NCBI GenBank assembly: GCA_900088475.1
Contig: FLMG01000943.1
Location: 57,402-121,401 of the forward strand
Length of the DNA: 64,000 bases
Reading direction: 5' to 3'
Origin: Hyphochytrium catenoides
Taxonomy: Eukaryota; Sar; Hyphochytriomycetes; Hyphochytriales; Hyphochytriaceae
Position numbers and translations under genes: made by a program. The notes under the pieces were generated by a model. The model worked only from the letters and a program-made list of their open reading frames with translations, ran no database searches and was not told where the DNA came from. Positions 25,201 to 35,582 of this stretch are shown here, in pieces; within the stretch, counting starts at the first letter, position 1; every line of letters starts with the position of its first letter.

Positions 25201-25745
25201 ATCCATGATGGGCTAATTAGAATTGCCGCATGACCTCGATAGTTCTTTGTCCACCTCTTTTTGCGTAGGAACAACACTTCCGCTTATAGAGCACTCTTTC
25301 CATATACTATAGCTCGCTTTTCTTGAACCCTAACTTTTGCTTGCCTACCAGTGAATGAGGTCTCATCTCAGGATCAATACCTCTCCTTATTCCTCTGCCT
25401 TACAATAACCACCTTTAAGATGAGTTGTCATAGGTGAGGGTTACGCTATAGGTGGGGAGAGAGACCAAAGATGTTGTTGGAGTTCAATATCTGTTAGTAC
25501 TTCCTAGCCTCTCGCCGCTTTATTACGCCCATGCTGATGGGCTATTTAGGGTCTCTGCCTGACCTCGATAGTTCTCTGTCCTCCTTCTGCGAAGCGAGCA
25601 TCACAATGGACTTATATGGCACTCTTTCCATATGTCATAGCTTGCTTTTCTTGAGCCCTGGCTTTCTGTTGTGTACCATTGAATGAGCTCGCATCTCATA
25701 GATAGAGATGTTTCGTTTCCTTCTCCTCTTTAAGACCGCTCGCGC
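22290..25745. repeat. diverged tandem array, ten units of about 345 bp
   Basis: The same block recurs ten times. A fixed point in each unit (the core TTCTCC or its equivalent) falls near 22369, 22713, 23064, 23404, 23736, 24096, 24442, 24774, 25123 and 25474, giving spacings of 332-360 bp. Shared words include GGCGAGAGAGACCGAAGATG, TTCTCCCGGTAAGTAAGGCG, GCATGACCTCGATA, CTTCGGGCTTATATAGCACTC, CATAGCTCGCTTTTCTTGAA and GAATGAGCTCTCATCTCATA. Divergence is spread along the unit, and unit 10 has lost about 30 bp including the core. Nine units keep a splice-donor-like G(T)AAGT/GTAAAT/GTGAGT just after the core. No long open frame is conserved. It could be satellite DNA or a decayed non-coding gene array. 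Confidence 0.9.
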
Positions 25746-28700
25746 CTGATATTCCGGCTTTCTTCGGACACTTGTCTGTGTAGGTGTGAGTAAAGCATCC
25801 TATCCTCCTACCCATCTGCCGCTTTCTTGGCGCGCGCGCTCAAGTTATCGGCTATTGGCGGTAATGAGGATTCCATCTTCACTTCACACTTATGCATCTA
25901 CTTCAGTGGAGATGTAGTTAGCTACTGGACAACGAGCCACAGGTAGTAGTGAAGACAGATTAGAGCTATGAGAAGCAGCTTTCTAAAAATAAGCAAGACC
26001 ATGGTGCTTCTCTCGGGCATCTTAGGTAAATGGATGGTGGATCTTGATGTCTAGGCGGCTACTCGATTACACTTGACACTTGTCAGAGTTAATCAAACAA
26101 TTGGACAGGGCATTCGTAAGTTGATTTGAGGAGAAGGTATAGCCTATCTTGCATTTCCCTTTCCCTTCTCTTTCTTTGGATACCTTGTACAAGAGACCTA
26201 TAGAGCTTTAAGAATTGGCATTTCCGAATGTACTCAATCACTTACACCCGTAAAAGGGTAAATAAAGTTCAACAGTCGTGGATGAAGTAGGGATAGGCTC
26301 GAGTTAATGCTTCTACAACCGGACCAGCAGTGATGACCCGCCATTCAAGGAGTAATGTATGCAAGAAGTAAGACGATTAGTAGAGTATGCGTACTCTCCT
26401 GTTGTCAACACTCCAAGGCGGTGCACTGCGAAGGTCAGCAAATCAAATGCTATAAGTAGCAAGAGATTCACTTAACCGTAGATAGGAGTATCCCGCCCCG
26501 CGCCCTATTGTCTGCCATCCGCGACGGGCTATTGCCATTTCTCTTTATGTTGGGCTCGATTGTGTTGCTCTGATTCGAACACGCTAGCTAAAAAATAAAG
26601 TCTGATGAGATTTGATTTTCATCCTTTCGCCACCCTTTCTTCCTTGGGCTTCCTCGCACTAATAGGAAACCTATAAATCCTAAAACTGACTTCCTCTTCC
26701 ATGTACATCAAGGGACGAACAAGAGGCGGCGGGAGAGGGTAATCCCAGCATAGTAGGTCTCGCAGCCGCTAAGCAGGATAGCTGCCACTGCGGGTTCTCA
26801 TGTTTACGTTGCTATCATCCTCCTTGGACTCTACCGTGGATGCTGAACTACATTCTTTGCCCAAGAATCCCGGGTGCCGCAGCTCCGTCCTACTGGTCCA
26901 TGGCAAGTAATACCCAGCAGCCGCAGGGGTATTAAGCATTCACCACAGTGTAAACCGAGCAATCTCATTAGCTTTTGGCGAGATCACCTAAATTGGGCCC
27001 GGCAGTGCTGTCACTCCCGACAAAAGCAGTCATAAGTCCCCACTTAACCTTATTCTAATAATTGACATGAATCCTGTTTAAAAATAGTCAAACTGTTCCC
27101 GCACTTCCCCTCCGATGTTCTTCTTGTTACGTCCAGTTTCGTATCACATGTTGTTGAGCGAGGACGTGTTAGATACCAATGACAAAAGACGGTGGCAGAG
27201 AGGAGGGGATGAGAAGGCAGCCAACACTGCATGATTGTCCTCTACGCAATTCGGAAGTGCCCGATGGGCGTATTTGTTATTGCTGCTTCTACGGCTTCTG
27301 CTGCTTCTTTCGCCGATTAGCGACAGCCGTCAGACGTCCCGCAAGCCACAGCAGCAAATGAAGTAAAAGCGGGTGTAAAGAAGGCCTGCAACATTTACAT
27401 GTGGCCTTATGGACTTACCGTCACTCGTCTTCTCTTTCTGGCGGAAATAAAATATGGGATGCTGAGCGAGTCACCGCCCTGCTTGCTATCTTGCCTCCCG
27501 AGCTCGAAGACTTATGCCGTTGGATACTTCCCTCGCGTTATTACATCTTCAGGCCACAAAAGAATGACTCCTTGTTCCTGTGCGCTACCAGTAAAGGTCT
27601 TTATCACTTCTACTACTAGGAAATCTTCCTGTTCCTGGTGCTTATTATCAGCAACGGATAGCGGCCGGAAGCGGCCTAACGAGAAGGATGTGAATCTCTT
27701 CTTATTACTGTTCTTTCATGCTATTGGTGGGGTGACTAACGGAGGACTACTTTTGACACAGACAAGAGGAGCGGGAAGAGGGCACCCAAACAGTTAATTA
27801 AGTACAAAGAGTGAAAGGTAGCACTCTCAAAAGACAAGATGGAAGCAAAAGAGAGATCAGGTGACCACTTAGGGAGCTGCAGGTGTTGGAGGGCATTAGG
27901 AGAGACAACAAAGGGGAGGCCACCACAGCCGAGACGACGAGGTAGGAAGCGGCAGGATGTGTACCAAGGCAGTAGAAGCGGCGGGATGTGTACCAAGGCA
28001 GTAGAAACCTCTTCCTCGCTGATGCGAGAAAGGAAAAATATCTCGTTTGGCCTCATAACTGACGAAAGGAGAGGAATAAGAAGAGACAGGAGCCGGAAGC
28101 TCATGTGGCAGGGAAACAGGAGAAGATGACTGAGCAGCAGATGAAGAGAAGAAGGAGTGTTATTCGAGATTCTTCAACTTGGAAGGATTGGGACTAAACC
28201 TCTCCTTCTTTCTGCTGCTGTCGGCCTCAGAAGAGAGATGAGAGAGCTCAAGTTGTTACTGTTCTTCTACTAATAAAGGTAGAGGTGATCTCTCTATTAT
28301 TAATTTTAATGTGGATAGTCCAAAGTGTTTCACTCTCTGTGTTAGAACCGAGGTATGTTCAAGGCAGGTCCGCACTCAGCTGCTTGTCATGTGTATGTAC
28401 GCCTTCCACTTGCTTGTACAGCTGTCGATGCGACGGAGGAGAGGTGGAGCAGTCCAAGATATTTTTCTTTTTCACTCCTCGAGGTAAGAATAGTTGGTAG
28501 GTTTATTATTACTTGTAGGGTAGCGTAGAGGTTTGTAGTACGTTTCAATTCTTTCTACAAGTAGCCTTTATTTCTAGGAAGTTGTACTCGTACAAGCAGG
28601 ACGGCCATCACACCCATGCTACCCGATCACTCACGCAGTCTAATCGACACATAAGAACTATGGGATCGGGAGGTTCTGTGTCTGTGACTACCTCCTAACC

Positions 28701-29798
28701 TTGCATGTGATGTAGACGTCCAAGGTTCCTGCCCCGTGCATTCCACTCTCCCATAAATACAGGGAAAGATCCGGTTCTTCGTGGCTTGGTTTCGAATCAT
28801 CCGGGCAACCTTAAACCATAAAGACAGTTCTACACCCAGCCGCTCTCTAAGCCCTAGGATTATCCCTACAGACACAACCTGAAGTACGTGATTCTCATGT
28901 GGGTTTGGCTGTCAGGAGGAGAGCAAAGATGGACGCTCTGTAGAATGATCAGTGTATGTATAATATTAGGGCTTGCTCTCTTGTGCAGCAGATGCAGCAT
29001 CTGGGCCCAGTTCTTTTTCTGCATCACTCCTGGATTGCATCGCTCCTGGGTTCCTTTCGCTCTGTCCAAACGTTAACAACACCAGCCACAGGGTCAAGGT
29101 AAGCTTCGGTACCAAACCTCCGCCGCTTTGAGGTGCCCCCCAAGGATAGGCAGCTGATGAGCCAAACACTCCACGTTCGGATAATATGCCGCCTCCTTAC
29201 CGTCAACCTCCATCCATAAGCAGATTCTGGAACTCGAGGTTTCGCTGGTCTTCGGTGATGTTTCAGCTGATTGGCTGAGGAGTTTTTGTGTGCAGTTGCA
29301 GATTTGTAGACGTCAATGGAGAGTTAGTGGAGCCGCTGGAAGCAGCAAGAGGAGTGGAGGTCGAGGAGGTAGCTCGAAGGATTGGCAAGCATGCATGCCG
29401 CCGCTGCGAATCGCTTGTTCTTCTTCACCTCATCGAAGGCTGAGCAGTCTCTTGTTCTCTAACCCTAGGCAGCTGCGCCACTTTTCTTCGCTTCGTCCCT
29501 CTGAGTGCCTGCTCAGTGACTCTCTTTCCTTCCTTACCTGTCTCACACTCGCCTCTTCCTGCTAGGTCTCTATTCTGTGTCTTCCAAAAGAGGGGTTTCC
29601 ATGTCACTATGAAGAGAGAAATCGGGGCCCTTCTTCTTCCGATATATCAGTCTCATTCTTTGCTTTTCTCTCTGGTTTGCAGAAGTCGCCGCTGTAGGCC
29701 GGAGCTGTGCTTGCTGTCGCCCTGCATTATGTCTCTTATTTAAGTTTCTCTCTCCAAGGGCAGTCAAGAAGTTTGAAGGGATCGGTACCAATCGCAGG
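25746..29798. other. 4-kb region without a supported gene
   Basis: Short overlapping frames occur but none has a recognisable motif or a consistent exon chain. A plus frame near 27401-27619 (ERVTALLAILPPELEDLCRW) has a protein-like stretch without neighbours. A 28-bp direct repeat lies at 27948-28003. The last few hundred bases probably hold the promoter and 5' UTR of the PX-domain gene. Confidence 0.45.
27948..28003. repeat. two-copy direct repeat, 28-bp unit
   Basis: AAGCGGC(A/G)GGATGTGTACCAAGGCAGTAG occurs twice end to end. Confidence 0.8.
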
Positions 29799-31334
29799 AT
29801 GGTGGCTGTCGTAGGGGATCATCCTCGGCTCCATACACTCGCAGCACCAGTCGACACTTATAGCTCCACACCATGCCATGACGACACCCGTAACTTCTGC
29901 AGCTGGTCTCCTCCCAATCCATCCTCGAACCATCTTCACCGGTCTGAACACCAGTCATTCTCTCTTCTCAACACAAGCGGACGTGAAGAACAGGCTGGGC
30001 GCCTTAGTGTGGCGCTGCATCAGCTCGAAGACGGCGCTTGTGGGACTTTGTCAGCCCACCCAAAGCAGAAGTTTGTCATCGAATTTGTCGCCAGACTTTC
30101 TTCCAGATTCCCTCTTTCAGTAAACACTCAGAGAGCTGACGAGAGCTTGCCGCCTCGGTGCTCCATGAATGTCCCAGAACTTCTTCGTACGCTCTCCTTT
30201 TCCTCTGCTTCTAGCACCGGTCAATCTTCCCCCTTTGTCACCAATCGGAAAAGAAGAAGAGGAAGGAAAACCTGCTATACTTCCTACCTTCTTCAGGTTG
30301 CAGATGAGAGTGGTAGTGTTTCCTGGTGCTTTCAACGGCGGTATAGTGAATTCCGTGCCCTCCGCCAGGAGCTCTTACTGCTCAACCGGTCGGTCACCAA
30401 GTGTTCTCACTGCAAGGAGTTCTTCCAGGACTTGAGATCCAAGAAATTCCCATCTCGACTGCGTTTTGGCTCGTCGGAGCAACTTCGGACCGCTCAACTT
30501 TACAGCTTCACGGTGCATTTGCTTTCGGCCCTACAACGGACACACGCAGGACTAGACCATATGGAAAGGGAAGGAAGGAAAGATAGACTCTGTGCCGTGA
30601 TGCTAACAGTCCTAAATTTCTTTGCCGCTACATGTCCCACATGCCACCTAAAAGTGGTGGGCAACTATGGACGACGGTCTTCAAGCCATTCTGAAGAGTT
30701 TGAACTGGGGTCAACGGGGGACGACAAGTACAATCGGGAGCGTGAGAGCTACTGCACGCTCTGCCGAATAAATGATGGTGCACTGTCCCGCACAAGTCCT
30801 CTGAGACCCGAGTCGGATTTCTCCTGCCACCATGCGGACTTACGCGTTTGTAGACAGTCCAGTTGCTCCTCCACGCTGAGTAATACGAACAGTCTGAAAC
30901 AAGAAATCCTGGGTCGTTACCTTGAAAGCTTACCGGCTTTTGGAGTGACAAGAATGGTAAAGCTCTCATTTCCGAAGGTCAAGAGTTTTGACCTGTACCT
31001 TGGCGAGAGCCCAGAGGGCTCAGCTCTAATGGCGGAAATGGGACTAATCAAGTCCGTCTCAAACACCTCACTCGCTTCCTTTGCTGCCACCGCAAGCGTT
31101 AGTAGCGCCAGCTTTGCCGAATCTTCAGCCACATCGTTCTCGGCCGGGATGAAGAAGTCCAGCTCCAGCACTTCTTTCACTTCCTCTTTATCCTCGTCCT
31201 CCTCTTCCAGCTCAAGCGGAACTTTCAGACCCCCACCTTCTATTCCTCAGAGGTCATTCTCTCGCGCTTACACCGGATCGTGCGTATCGAGTGATAGGCC
31301 CAAACATGCTACCAATAGAACTTTGTCAACATAG
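29799..31334 (+). CDS. PX-domain protein
   Basis: This is a single uninterrupted frame of 511 residues. Residues about 155-260 form a PX domain, a phosphoinositide-binding module that targets proteins to endosomal or other membranes: TSYLLQVADESGSVSWCFQR leads into the key RRYSEF motif, whose Arg normally contacts the 3-phosphate, followed by a helical part (LRTAQLYSFTVHLLSALQ). The expected Pro-rich loop is replaced by an unusual KCSHCKEFF segment. Downstream there are further Cys/His clusters (TCPTCHLK, CTLC, CHHADLRVC), possibly a metal site, and a long Ser-rich tail with a run of nine Ser. ATG 29799 is the first in the frame. The partner and lipid preference are unknown. Confidence 0.8.
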   Translation: MVAVVGDHPRLHTLAAPVDTYSSTPCHDDTRNFCSWSPPNPSSNHLHRSEHQSFSLLNTSGREEQAGRLSVALHQLEDGACGTLSAHPKQKFVIEFVARLSSRFPLSVNTQRADESLPPRCSMNVPELLRTLSFSSASSTGQSSPFVTNRKRRRGRKTCYTSYLLQVADESGSVSWCFQRRYSEFRALRQELLLLNRSVTKCSHCKEFFQDLRSKKFPSRLRFGSSEQLRTAQLYSFTVHLLSALQRTHAGLDHMEREGRKDRLCAVMLTVLNFFAATCPTCHLKVVGNYGRRSSSHSEEFELGSTGDDKYNRERESYCTLCRINDGALSRTSPLRPESDFSCHHADLRVCRQSSCSSTLSNTNSLKQEILGRYLESLPAFGVTRMVKLSFPKVKSFDLYLGESPEGSALMAEMGLIKSVSNTSLASFAATASVSSASFAESSATSFSAGMKKSSSSTSFTSSLSSSSSSSSSGTFRPPPSIPQRSFSRAYTGSCVSSDRPKHATNRTLST

Positions 31335-31828
31335 ACTCCACTCCTTCTCAGCTGAACGACGATTTGTTGCAGTCTCATCAGTGTCTTTAATCATCCTTAA
31401 GTTTGTGGAGGGCTTTTAGCCCCATTGTGAATGATTGGCGTTGTAACTTATAAATAGAATACTCCTTACGTTCTGTCCGTCCTATTCCTTTGGTGCGGTC
31501 ATACCCTGCAGTCCTTTGTCCAAGGTCCTTTATTCTTAACCGTGATTGGGGTTTTGGGTAGATGCTGATGCTGTTTGTTAGAAAACCACCACGTGCCTCC
31601 CCCCTTCATCAACTAAGTGCTTCGTTACCTCCGCTGGGAGGCAGTGTTGTTTCTATGAGAAGTTGGGTTTGGGGCCATTTAAGCTGTCTAGTCTCTTTGT
31701 CCTGAGTTCTTTGCGCTTGGCTGCTTCCATCGATGTCCTCCTAGGACCATTCTTTCCTCCCACAGACATGCGCTGTATAGCACGGGTCGTGTGACGACAA
31801 TGGAATTTCTGCGCCTCCTTAAGATCTT
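31335..31828. other. convergent intergenic spacer
   Basis: This is 3'-to-3' space between the PX gene and the minus-strand ARM-like gene. Nothing coding is seen. Confidence 0.6.
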
Positions 31829-34744
31829 TTAAACAGCGGTGCCTGGTGGGGTGAAGGAGGCCCCAGATGGGAACAAGATCCGTGCCAGGCCGAGCCCCAA
31901 AGCCATACAGTTCACCTGGGACACTGCTGTTAATATGCTGTTACAGAAGAGAGAGAGGGTCGTTGTTATGAGTGACGCCAGATAGTACACCCAAACTGTC
32001 AAACAGTGTGCGAAGCTTACCGAGGTAGTAAACTGGTAAATGAACGCGTCCTGCAGCTTGTCAAAGCTTTTTTCCAGCAGTGTCTTCATGGGCCTGACAG
32101 CAGGTGCATATTTGTCAACCCAGAGTACCACGTCGCCCGGATAAACCTGCCTCCAGTCCACGTCTTTGTTTAGACCACCAACATCGTCTATGACCCATGA
32201 TGGCTCATACACAGAAGGAGGATCATCTGGTGTACGGACACTGCTTGGATTCGGGGAAACGTCTTCTCCACTCCGCTCGAGAGAGCTCTTCTTCCCCACT
32301 TCTTCCTGTACACTTTTCCAAAGTTCTCCCTGTCCCTGACTTGCAAAGGGTCCCCTTGAGGGTACAGGCAGTCCTGACAAGTGGCTTGTTGAAAAGTTTT
32401 TGGTCGACACTTCAGCCCGTACAAGTACAGCTGTCAGCTCAAAGACGGAAGCAGTTGAGGAAAAGGAGAGGGGCATTCCCCTTACAGCCTCAACGCTATA
32501 CAATGGAACGCCAACCGCGACACACTCATTCATACTATTCATCAGACAATGCATTGTTCTTCTACCCTTTCCCCTCTTGCATAGGGAAGCTATACCCTCA
32601 CCATCGCTCCTCTGTCCTTTAGACGTTCCTTCGGAGGCGAGGACAGGCAGGTCCGCCAATGTCTCTTCAGCTTCAGAGGAGGTCAGCGCTTCTGGTGCCT
32701 TTGGTACTAGGGACAGTACCGCAAAAGCTTGCTCACTGATGTGAACTTTACCTCCCGGACAGCACGCAGCACAAAACTGGTTATATTCAGTCCCAGCTAA
32801 GATCCCCAAGGTTGTTGAAGGAGAAACAACAGAAGGTAGTAGGGAGCTCGGCCTAGCCCCGATCCCCCGACTCCCTCCGCCACCTAGCGGTTGCTTGGTC
32901 TGCGAGTGATACTGGGTCAGCTGCAACGAGGGGACAAACTCACTTGCAAGATGTGCGGAGAGGAAGAGAGACAGGTTTTGACCCCAAGAGAAGCAGACTT
33001 TGACTTTCATCTGCAAGGCATCCTCCACTTCTGCGGCATTGAGGTTAAATGCGGCGAAGTCATTCCTCAGGATCTTGTTCAATTTTATTGTCAGCTCTTC
33101 CTTGGTCACAAATTGGGATACCTGCCCATGACGTTCAGTATAGACAAGTTGTTTAGCGATGATAGGCGGGTCAGTAGCCTAACGTAGAGGGTGACAGGAA
33201 GAGCTAGAAATAGGAAGATCCTAAAGAAGAAGTGTGACAACAGTTGACCATGTTAGCAAGCAACAGCTATGACCAACGATCAGTTGTTCTCCTATGCTGA
33301 CTTTGACCAAGAAGTTGTGGTACTGCATAAGGCTCTTTTAGCCCACGCTCATACGGTATCGACAAGGAGAACCAGAGCAAAGACATGTGCAGTGAGACTC
33401 TGTCTGTCAGACACTTTCTGCCGCCCAAGGAGAGGCCAAAGCGTCACATGTCCATACTAATGGAAAGACGGTTTTGTAGCAGCTTGTTATTATAGCACCG
33501 GAACACAGAGCGTACCTGCAGCTTTAGCATAATGTTATTGCTCTTCACCATGTTCCATATCAATGCTGCACCGAGCCTCCTCTTATCTGCAATAGGGGTT
33601 TCATGCGATGGCGCCCACAGAAGTTAGCACTAGCGCCCAAAAGCAATGCCTCAGTGTAGGAGGAACTATAAGCTTACGCAGGGCATTGGTGACCAGCAAA
33701 GTCATAAGCCGCCTTAGCCCTGCCATTGACTCTATAGCAGATCTCAGGGAGGGATTGATGCTAGCGTTCAGCAATGCACCTAAGGCAGCCGTTTCTCGTT
33801 TCTCTTGCTCAATATTCTGTCGGACGGTTCCATCGCCATTCTGCTTTTCTTTGTCTTCTGATAGTCCCCAATGAATTAGCCAGTACAACCCGCAGTTATG
33901 GCGAGTGTGGAGTTTCATACAGCCAGACCTACATTTTATGAGGAGAGTAACGGAGAACGTGGAGTGTGACAAAGCTAGCGATTGACAGACAAAGCTAGCG
34001 ATTGACAAACAACGCATAGGGCAAGCAACCCCCAGGTTTTTGCACTTAACTCTTTGCAGCGAAATATTCTGGGTCTGGCACTGTCTTCAAGCATTAGGTT
34101 TGCTGTAATGCTAGAGATTAAGGAGGAGGACGACTATCAATGCATGCAGTCGAGGATTAGATTTTATCCAGCACCCGTAGTCAGGCATAATGCCATGTCG
34201 AAGAGTCAAGAGCAATTACCTCAGAGCCCATTTCACCACCCCTGGCCTTTCATCTGCTAGATAAGAGACAAGAGTGGAAAGAGCTCCCTTCTCTCTGCAA
34301 ATCTTTTTCCTTGATTCCGAAACCAAACTCAAACAGTGAAGCTGCTCTAGCACTGCCACGACCTCCGCCTCCGAAAGGCGTGGCTCAGCGACAAGCTTTT
34401 CAGTGAGTTCAGCTGTGAGATCACGACTGAACTCGCCTCCAAAGAGCTTTTGAAAGTAGGATGAGAACGCCATGGGGGCATCGCCCGCTTTGCGAAGAGC
34501 TTTCTTCACCCAGTTTGACCCTCGTAGCTGGAAGTATTAGACTGTAAGTCAAAACCTAAAATATCCTAATAATAGCTAGTTGCAGAAGCTGCCAGACAAC
34601 AGGTCCCTCAATGCGCCTTCATAGACACAAGATTCGCCCGCCAACCCTATCGGTAGTCATATAATAAGAAGAGAAATAGTTCTTCTTCTTCAAAGCTGAT
34701 GATCTACTCGTGAGGGCATGACCGACGACGGCTGCTGCTATCAT
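31829..34744 (-). CDS. ARM/HEAT-like repeat protein with hydrophobic C-terminus, multi-exon
   Basis: Exons 34220-34527, about 33678-33870, 33516-33586, 33355-33456 and 31829-33178 form a chain in which the last three junctions agree in phase. The 34220/33870 junction is unresolved and a small exon may be missing. The first exon (ATG 34742-34744, MIAAAVVGHALTSRSSALKK) is tentative. Early exons encode helical repeats: VVAVLEQLHCLSLVSESRKK, ALSTLVSYLADERPGVVKWA and ETAALGALLNASINPSLRSA read like armadillo units. The last exon opens with TKEELTIKLNKILRNDF, runs through a long disordered linker and ends in hydrophobic stretches (CLTVWVYYLASLITTTLSLF, MALGLGLARILF) that could be membrane segments. 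No named family is recognised. ARM units usually bind proteins, and a membrane tether would be unusual. Confidence 0.55.
33967..34006. repeat. 20-bp direct repeat
   Basis: GACAAAGCTAGCGATTGACA occurs twice in immediate succession, in the probable intron upstream of the second ARM-like exon. Confidence 0.85.
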
Positions 34745-35582
34745 AGCTAAACCTCTCGAGGCGCGCCTTGTTAAACGCCTGACACTGTTATGGCCTGTCC
34801 TCCTATGGCGCTAAGGCCTGCCAGGCGCGATGACGGACCGAATCTTCATTCTCAAGGCACGTACATGATGATGGGTCCATGCATCTACTCAACGCAGTGG
34901 TGCGAATGAAGAGAAGAGGAGGAGGAAGAGTCTTGAAAGACCACCAGCAGCCCCATTCCCTTCTCCTACCTAAGACCACCCAACAGCCATCCTCCTCCTC
35001 CTTCCAAGAACCTGATGTTCTACACTGTAACGCTCATTTGACAGATAACCATGCCTCAGTTATCAATAGTGCTGATCCTAGGAAACTACTGTTCCTGAGG
35101 ATTTGTTGTTTTTGTTGGTTATACGGAGTAGAAGTATAATAAGGAACTATGTGGTTCCAAGGTGGAAGTCTTTACCAGTAGTAGAGAGAAAGAAGGGATT
35201 ATCTGATGAGGAGAATAACATTCAGGAGTATACTATTTACTACTGCCACGGGGCCTCCTGTCGTCAGTAGAACTCGTACTTGGAATGGTGTATGTTGGGA
35301 CAAGTCGTCGTCAGAAGGTTGACGTAGGGAGGGGGGGTCGGGCTGCTGTGTGGGAGGAGGAAGGGGCTGGGATGGGGTAGTAGGGGTTGGAGCCGAAGAA
35401 CAGGAGGTAGGGGGACAGAAGGGGACCACCATCGACGCTCCTTTTTCATCATACCAAACTGTACTACTAGATCCTAGGTACTGTCGTCTTCAATGATAGT
35501 GCTTGTGGAGTTGCTGCTATTCTTCTCTATATTCATATTATATCTTTGCCTAGGAACCATATTATGATACAGACATGACCTC
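34745..35582. other. intergenic stretch
   Basis: No supported gene. Proline-rich and Ser-rich short frames occur on both strands (for example 35199-35452 -), without motif or exon partners. Confidence 0.5.

Noticed and set aside
26560-26600. GATTCGAACACGC resembling a tRNA T-loop
   Set aside because: No cloverleaf on either strand.
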